DNA of 64,000 nt from SIG454 sp045578465 (GTDB lineage Bacteria > Bacillota > Clostridia > Monoglobales > Monoglobaceae): positions 1 to 64,000 of the forward strand of contig JAZNKJ010000030.1 in assembly GCA_045578465.1 (NCBI GenBank), in the 5' to 3' direction. A program made the position numbers and the translations under genes. The notes under the pieces were generated by a model. The model searched no databases and was not told the DNA's origin. It was given only the letters and a program-made list of their open reading frames with translations. Shown here piece after piece: positions 59,500 to 64,000 of this stretch (its first letter is position 1; each line of letters opens with the position of its first letter).

Positions 59500-60565
59500 A
59501 ATCACTCTAAAAATTTTAAAAAGCGTAAACAACCCCAGTTCTATGCATGGAATATATCCATATAGGGGAAAAATTTCTGCTATAGACGCCGCTGATATTA
59601 TTTCACAACTTCCTGATAAAGGGACTTTATTAGACCCGTTTTGTGGCTCCGGAACAATTGTTTATGAGGCAATGCAGCATGGGCTAAATGCAATTGGTGT
59701 TGATAATAATCCATTGGCAATTCAAATTGCTAAAGCAAAGGTGGATTTGAATGCTGCTGATTTTTTGTCTGATTGCAACGAAATAATTGAAAAAGCAAAA
59801 ATAGATTTAGAAAATGGGAATTATGTAGGAATGCCTGAAAATGTAGCGAAGTCATTCCATCATCAGACCGCTATTGAAATAATGTGTGTAAAAAATTATT
59901 TTGACACCATGGGAGACTATTTAAAAGGTGTTTTTTATGGATCTATTGCACTTGCAGCAAGAGGATGTAACGGTTACATGTGGACTTCCAGTACAGTCGG
60001 TAAAAATATTGAACCTAAAACATATATCAATTTTTTTGATAAATTCATTAGCAAAGCCAAAAAGCATTCTAAATACCTTTTAAAAGAGCCCAAAAGCACA
60101 TCAAATATAATTTCTGGAGATAGTAGAAAACTTTCAAGTTTCATAAAAGAAAAGAGCGTGAATTTTGTTTTTACAAGTCCACCATATTTTGATGGTTTAG
60201 ATTATACCGCATATTATGGCAAGTTAATATATGAAATTTTTGGTGAGGACAGATGTGAAATTAAGCAAAATTTGATACAACATGCTGATACCTATAGAGA
60301 AGATATGAAAATGGTATTAGATGAATTAGATAAAGTAACCACAGATGATGCTCTGATAATATTTGTTGTCGGAGATAAAAAAGTCAAAAGCAAGATTATA
60401 AACGGCGGCGAATTTTTTGATCAAATAAAAAAGGCATCATATATATCAGAAAGATCATATAGTGGAACATCTAGCCAGGTGTTTGATGTGTTAAATAAGA
60501 CAGAAAGAAAAGAACAAATTGTTGTTTGGGACAAACTTAATGGAGAGGTGATAACATATGAATAA
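59480..60565 (+). CDS. DNA methyltransferase, N4-cytosine (SPPY) type, motif I first
   Basis: 361 residues. SAM-binding motif I is LLDPFCGSGTIVYEAM near residue 50, followed by GLNAIGVDNNPLA. The catalytic motif IV FVFTSPPYFDGLDYTA lies near residue 235, so the motif order is I then IV. TSPPY points to N4-methylcytosine. The start ATG 59480 is 8 bases after GGAGG; the ATG at 59474 is too close. It overlaps the regulator gene by 20 bases. Its motif order differs from that of the next gene. Confidence 0.85.
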   Translation: MKSKNPKITLKILKSVNNPSSMHGIYPYRGKISAIDAADIISQLPDKGTLLDPFCGSGTIVYEAMQHGLNAIGVDNNPLAIQIAKAKVDLNAADFLSDCNEIIEKAKIDLENGNYVGMPENVAKSFHHQTAIEIMCVKNYFDTMGDYLKGVFYGSIALAARGCNGYMWTSSTVGKNIEPKTYINFFDKFISKAKKHSKYLLKEPKSTSNIISGDSRKLSSFIKEKSVNFVFTSPPYFDGLDYTAYYGKLIYEIFGEDRCEIKQNLIQHADTYREDMKMVLDELDKVTTDDALIIFVVGDKKVKSKIINGGEFFDQIKKASYISERSYSGTSSQVFDVLNKTERKEQIVVWDKLNGEVITYE

Positions 60566-61364
60566 GAAACCTGCTGCAAATATACACATTGGAGATAGTA
60601 GAAATATGAAAGAGGTTGCGGATAATTCTGTTAATCTTATAATCACTAGTCCTCCATATGGAGCTCTTAAAGATTATGAAAATGATGAACAGATCGGGTT
60701 GAATCAATCATATCAAACCTATATTAAAAATCTCGAGGATGTTTGGAAAGAGTGTATACGAGTACTTGCTCCTGACGGAAAACTTTGTATAAATATAATG
60801 CCATTATTCGAGTCTGGAAGTGCAACACCATTTAATAGACGAGTAACTCACACGGTTATCTCTGATTTGGAAAAATTTATGGATAGTACTGGTGAGATGT
60901 TCACTTTTGCACTTTATATATGGGATAAAAGAAAAATTGCAAGATTTAGTTCGTTTGGGAGTTATCCTTATCCGACAAATATATTCTCTACATTTCCTTA
61001 TGAATGGATAATTGTATTTTGCAAAAAAGGGAAAAGACCTCCCGTAAGTAGTGAAATTAAGGAAAAATCCAAATTAACTCATCAAGAATGGGCGGATTGG
61101 GCAATAAATTCATTTTGGGAAATGCAACCTGCCAAGGCGAAAGTAGAGGGGCATCCTGCGCCGTTTCCTAAGGAATTGCCTCATAGATTGATTAAGCTTT
61201 ATAGTTTTTGGGGTGATACGGTATTAGATCCGTTTATGGGAACCGGCACCACTGCCGAAGCAGCGCTTGAATTGGGGCGTAATGCAATAGGATATGAGAT
61301 AAATCCTGAATTCAAAAAACTAATTGATGTGAAAATTGATCGGGCATTATCAGAAATGGAATAA
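60558..61364 (+). CDS. DNA methyltransferase, N4-cytosine (SPPY) type, motif IV first
   Basis: 268 residues. Motif IV LIITSPPYGALKDYE is at residue 30 and motif I VLDPFMGTGTTAEAALELG near 220, i.e. the beta-class order. PKELPHRLIKLYSFWGD precedes motif I as usual. It overlaps the previous methyltransferase by 8 bases. Two different methyltransferases side by side suggest an asymmetric target methylated one strand each. Confidence 0.9.
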   Translation: MNKKPAANIHIGDSRNMKEVADNSVNLIITSPPYGALKDYENDEQIGLNQSYQTYIKNLEDVWKECIRVLAPDGKLCINIMPLFESGSATPFNRRVTHTVISDLEKFMDSTGEMFTFALYIWDKRKIARFSSFGSYPYPTNIFSTFPYEWIIVFCKKGKRPPVSSEIKEKSKLTHQEWADWAINSFWEMQPAKAKVEGHPAPFPKELPHRLIKLYSFWGDTVLDPFMGTGTTAEAALELGRNAIGYEINPEFKKLIDVKIDRALSEME

Positions 61365-61404
61365 ACATAAAATGCGATGCTTTAAAGCATCGCATTTTAT
61401 GTTT
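61363..61404. terminator. Bidirectional terminator between convergent methyltransferase and nuclease genes
   Basis: Perfect 18-bp inverted repeat AAACATAAAATGCGATGC (61363-61380), six-base loop, and its complement (61387-61404). The stop codons of both flanking genes touch its arms. Confidence 0.88.
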
Positions 61405-62293
61405 ATAGAGAAGTGATAATATATTCATTATCGTTTTTAACAACTTTTCCTGAAGATAATAAGCCAATAGTACATTCTTCCTCAAACAATGGGTATAGAA
61501 ACGTGTCCCAACAATAATCTGTGCCAAAAGTACAGTATTTGCATGCTAAAGCCCAAAGAGCATTTGCGGAAATAAATTTTATGCTGTTATTGCCTAAAAG
61601 ATTATAAAAACGTTCTGTTTTTCCGCCAATTTTCCCAGTACAATACGGTGAGGTTGTGGGAAATAAATCTGTTTCCGAGCCGCCTATTAGAGTTATATAC
61701 ACGTATTTGTTTGTAGAGTTATCAATTACCTCGGTATACTTTTTGTGTTGTTCAACAAAACGTTCATCAGACAGAGCATCATCAAGAGTGGTTTTAGATT
61801 CCATAATGATTAATTTATGCTCGTTAATTGAACAAATATCCAGTCTTCCGTTTCTGTCGTAATCAGGATGAAACACAGGAACCTCCATGCCGATTCGGTT
61901 GTCAGTAGAACAAATACTGTTTAATACACCAGCTGCCCAAGGTTGAATATTTGAAGTTTCATCAATGGATGTAAATGATTCCAAGTTCTTAGTTGGATTT
62001 TTTAGTTGTTTCTTGGCAACTGGAATATCAATCTTGTTCCCCAAGAATGCATTTTGTGCAGTATCCTCGATTATATCAGTGCCCCAAAATTCTATAAATT
62101 TACTTTTTAACTCCTCGTTGTTTAATATGCAAAAAAGACACCCGAAACAATATTTTGTAAATTCAGGAGAAGAATTAGACATATCTAGTCCGTTACATTT
62201 ATGTAGTATCGTATAATTATGGTTGGTTTGATTTTTAGGAATATTTTTTACAAATGCATCTATATCTTTATATTTTCTGTAGTTGTATATCAT
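61403..62293 (-). CDS. RecB/Cas4-like PD-(D/E)XK nuclease with cysteine clusters (putative restriction subunit)
   Basis: 296 residues. The RecB-nuclease motif chain is visible: Glu137 in GMEVPVF, Asp152 in NGRLDI, Glu165-x-Lys167 in IIMESKTTL, and Gln182-x3-Tyr186 in VEQHKKY. Cysteines form an N-terminal group (C33, and YCFGCLFC at 49-55) and a C-terminal CKYCTFGTDYC (251, 254, 261). One N-terminal Cys plus a C-terminal CxxC-x(5-6)-C is how Cas4 and AddB hold a 4Fe-4S cluster. The ATG overlaps the stop of the upstream gene (ATGA). It faces the methyltransferase genes, so it is likely the cutting component. Cluster binding is inferred. Confidence 0.72.
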   Translation of the reverse strand: MIYNYRKYKDIDAFVKNIPKNQTNHNYTILHKCNGLDMSNSSPEFTKYCFGCLFCILNNEELKSKFIEFWGTDIIEDTAQNAFLGNKIDIPVAKKQLKNPTKNLESFTSIDETSNIQPWAAGVLNSICSTDNRIGMEVPVFHPDYDRNGRLDICSINEHKLIIMESKTTLDDALSDERFVEQHKKYTEVIDNSTNKYVYITLIGGSETDLFPTTSPYCTGKIGGKTERFYNLLGNNSIKFISANALWALACKYCTFGTDYCWDTFLYPLFEEECTIGLLSSGKVVKNDNEYIITSL

Positions 62294-63498
62294 TCAAACA
62301 TATCCTCTATAATAAAATTTGCGAGATCTTTTGCCTCGGCTGTTACATCTTCGTCTAAAATTTGTTCGTTAATTTTAGTAAGTGGAACGAGCAATCCTTC
62401 ATCATTTTCAATAAAAGGGATTCCAACTATATCAGCAATTTCTGCCTCCGAAGCCATTATGTCTTCGAGGTTGTTCCCGGAAGATATAAAGTAATTCTCG
62501 CGTTTTTTCATTGACTCAACTAATCTTTCGAAATCTAAAGCTGCGTTATTGATACTACAGTAGTTTAAAACCTTAACAAAAACATAACGACGGTTTAATA
62601 TTTTAGAATTATTCTGCATGGTGGCTCTTCTTAAATCTTCTCCGCCGTTTTCACGCATAGAACCGACATTTTTATGTAAACGAGAAAAGGACAGAGGATT
62701 GTTTACCATAAAATTATTAATAAAAAGTTCTTTTGTAATCTCACTTTTTTCAAATGTCCGAACAGTTAATTCTTCTTTATTAACAAAATCGCGATATTTA
62801 AGTTGTGGTAATGTTTCGGCGGGATTTATCCCGTCAGTTGTTTTGGGTATTAAAAGACCAGTGGTAACACACCATCCTATAATTTTGGAAACAGTTCTTG
62901 TATTACTGTCACGTTGGCTGTCTGTTGACAAGTTGATTATTCTTGTAATACCATCATCGCCAGTATACTCAACGCTTTCTTCTGTTTTTGGATAACCTAG
63001 ATAAACTCCAGAATATGAGAATTCGTCATCTAAACCGCTTAATTTACTCAGAAAACCTACAAGCGGACCATACGAGAGAACTGCTTCTCTGGCAATGTTA
63101 GTCCACTCCTCGGAAGTAAATTCAGTTTGTACCCAACGTTTTCCTGATTCTGAGATTTTATACGTTCTTTTTCCGTCTCTAGCAATAAAACCTAAAGCTT
63201 CAAGAGAGCCACCTACATCACTTACGGCTTTGGATTTTGTAGAATCGCTATCTACAGACTGTGTAGCATAGCATTTTGATGAATCCAAAGGATTGTTTAA
63301 AAATCTACAACAGTTTATGCCGATACACGGTTTTAGCAATTGGCAATAGTTGTGAACATTATCCTCATCATCTTCATCAAACTTAAAATCACTTAAAGAA
63401 AAAGACGTGTTTGTACCAAACTTTTCATATCTAGATTGTAATATATAATATAAGCACTCTAATCGACTGCCATACTTTCTATTTAATAATAATGCCAT
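62290..63498 (-). CDS. Cysteine-rich winged-helix protein of the restriction-like operon
   Basis: 402 residues; no family recognised. Near the N-terminus YCQLLKPCIGINCC and SSKCY (Cys52, 58, 63, 64, 76) form a compact cysteine group. A winged-helix-like segment follows (SLEALGFIARDGKRTYKIS at about 98-116, then ESGKRWV). The rest is mixed alpha/beta with an acidic end. It could be the DNA-recognition or coupling subunit. ATG is 2 bases after the upstream stop and has AGAGGAG; the 3' end overlaps the nuclease gene by 4 bases. Confidence 0.65.
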   Translation of the reverse strand: MALLLNRKYGSRLECLYYILQSRYEKFGTNTSFSLSDFKFDEDDEDNVHNYCQLLKPCIGINCCRFLNNPLDSSKCYATQSVDSDSTKSKAVSDVGGSLEALGFIARDGKRTYKISESGKRWVQTEFTSEEWTNIAREAVLSYGPLVGFLSKLSGLDDEFSYSGVYLGYPKTEESVEYTGDDGITRIINLSTDSQRDSNTRTVSKIIGWCVTTGLLIPKTTDGINPAETLPQLKYRDFVNKEELTVRTFEKSEITKELFINNFMVNNPLSFSRLHKNVGSMRENGGEDLRRATMQNNSKILNRRYVFVKVLNYCSINNAALDFERLVESMKKRENYFISSGNNLEDIMASEAEIADIVGIPFIENDEGLLVPLTKINEQILDEDVTAEAKDLANFIIEDMFE

Positions 63499-63500
63499 TT

Positions 63501-64000
63501 TTATTCTCCTCTGAAGTATTCATAAATATTTCTCATTGTAAAAAAATGAAACTCAGTTTTATCTTTTACATTTAAATAAATCTCTTCGGGTAGTAAGAAA
63601 GCAACCTGTACATTCATATCCGTATATTGTTTATTATATTTCATAGCAACTTCTTCGTAAGAGCGGTTGTAGAAGTCAATTTTACCAGCAGAATGGAGCA
63701 CTTTGATTAAATACAAGTTGTTCCCGCTCTTTACTGATATGTCTATTCTTTTTTGACGACAGTTCCCTTCAGTTTTTACCTCGCTTGCAACCGGAATATT
63801 TAGAAGCAAATTTAAAGCGATATTAGTTAAGTTGAGATTTTTTAAAACGATTTTGTCGTTACATTCAAGGACAAGTGAGTTATCAATACTTAATTCCGGG
63901 CAGGCAACACTACACATATAACAGCAATCGCATTCGTCTGAAATAACAAGTTTGCTATCGTTTATGCTTTGAGCGTTTTTGTAGCAGATAGGATATAATT
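63501..64000 (-). CDS. Ferredoxin-motif protein fused to nuclease-like domain (5' end beyond window)
   Basis: The open frame runs off the right edge. The last visible part upstream of the internal ATG at 63917 reads ...DECDCCYMCSVACPELS. This matches the 4Fe-4S ferredoxin signature CxxCxxCxxxCP exactly. A domain with QKRIDISVKSGNNLYLIKV follows. It resembles a PD-(D/E)XK core, but the ExK position reads IKV, so it may be inactive. First visible gene of the three-gene minus-strand operon. The N-terminus is missing, and the internal ATG would split the motif and is not the start. Confidence 0.6.
   Translation of the reverse strand, partial: LYPICYKNAQSINDSKLVISDECDCCYMCSVACPELSIDNSLVLECNDKIVLKNLNLTNIALNLLLNIPVASEVKTEGNCRQKRIDISVKSGNNLYLIKVLHSAGKIDFYNRSYEEVAMKYNKQYTDMNVQVAFLLPEEIYLNVKDKTEFHFFTMRNIYEYFRGE

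Overview
The window is a chromosomal segment of a low-GC, endospore-forming Gram-positive bacterium, most likely class Clostridia. Support comes from spoIIAA-spoIIAB-sigF and sigG, a GerM-type lipoprotein, YlmC/YmxH, a PdaB-type deacetylase, a surface protein with SLH domains, LTA synthase, AGGAGG-type ribosome sites with frequent TTG/GTG starts, and many TTGACA-17-TATAAT promoters. I cannot name a species. The strand convention is: coordinates are always given low to high.

Layout. 1-9.1 kb: glyS (cut by the left edge) is divergent from rpoB-rpoC. 9.1-13.1 kb: ylmC/ymxH, sigG and the Trk potassium system trkA-trkH. 13.1-20.6 kb (mostly minus strand): carAB, a GerM lipoprotein, a tRNA-Val(2)-yceD-rpmF unit, a DUF1858 protein, an orphan fumarase beta subunit and a BofC-like membrane protein. 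20.8-28.4 kb (plus): a class A PBP, an rRNA-type methyltransferase, the ECF module ecfA1-ecfA2-ecfT with truA, and a membrane-anchored DUF5711-like protein. 28.5-32.1 kb: glycolytic pgk-tpiA-gpmI. 32.1-34.9 kb: a cobalamin riboswitch with terminator controls an SLH-anchored alpha/alpha-toroid protein and a DUF4430 lipoprotein. Together these look like the two halves of a transcobalamin/intrinsic-factor fold, and this is the first main find. 35-42 kb: tRNA-Ala, a DHHW/MBOAT acyl-transfer pair, and a marR-ABC-ABC exporter operon. 42.2-48.5 kb: spoIIA operon, guaB, LTA synthase, an HRDC gene and pdaB. 48.6-51.7 kb: a small phage-baseplate remnant and a class III aminotransferase divergent from an AraC regulator. 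52.9-53.6 kb: a LiaF-like membrane protein.

From about 53.6 kb to the right edge lies an accessory, more A+T-rich element. It opens with a tRNA-Ser 3'-half fragment (candidate attachment site) and GGGCAAAAC repeats. Then come an excisionase-like HTH protein, TnpV, a DUF6017-type replication protein with 21-bp iterons inside its coding sequence, a candidate oriT, and MobC without a relaxase. Cargo follows: a DUF234-type ATPase, a two-helix membrane protein, and a restriction-modification-like island. The island has an XRE regulator, two different SPPY (N4-cytosine type) methyltransferases, and a convergent three-gene operon. Those three genes encode a RecB/Cas4-like nuclease with cysteine clusters, a cysteine-rich winged-helix protein, and a protein with a ferredoxin-type CxxCxxCxxxCP motif. 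The last is cut by the right edge. This candidate iron-sulfur restriction system is the second main find.

All calls come from reading the sequence; no database search was possible.
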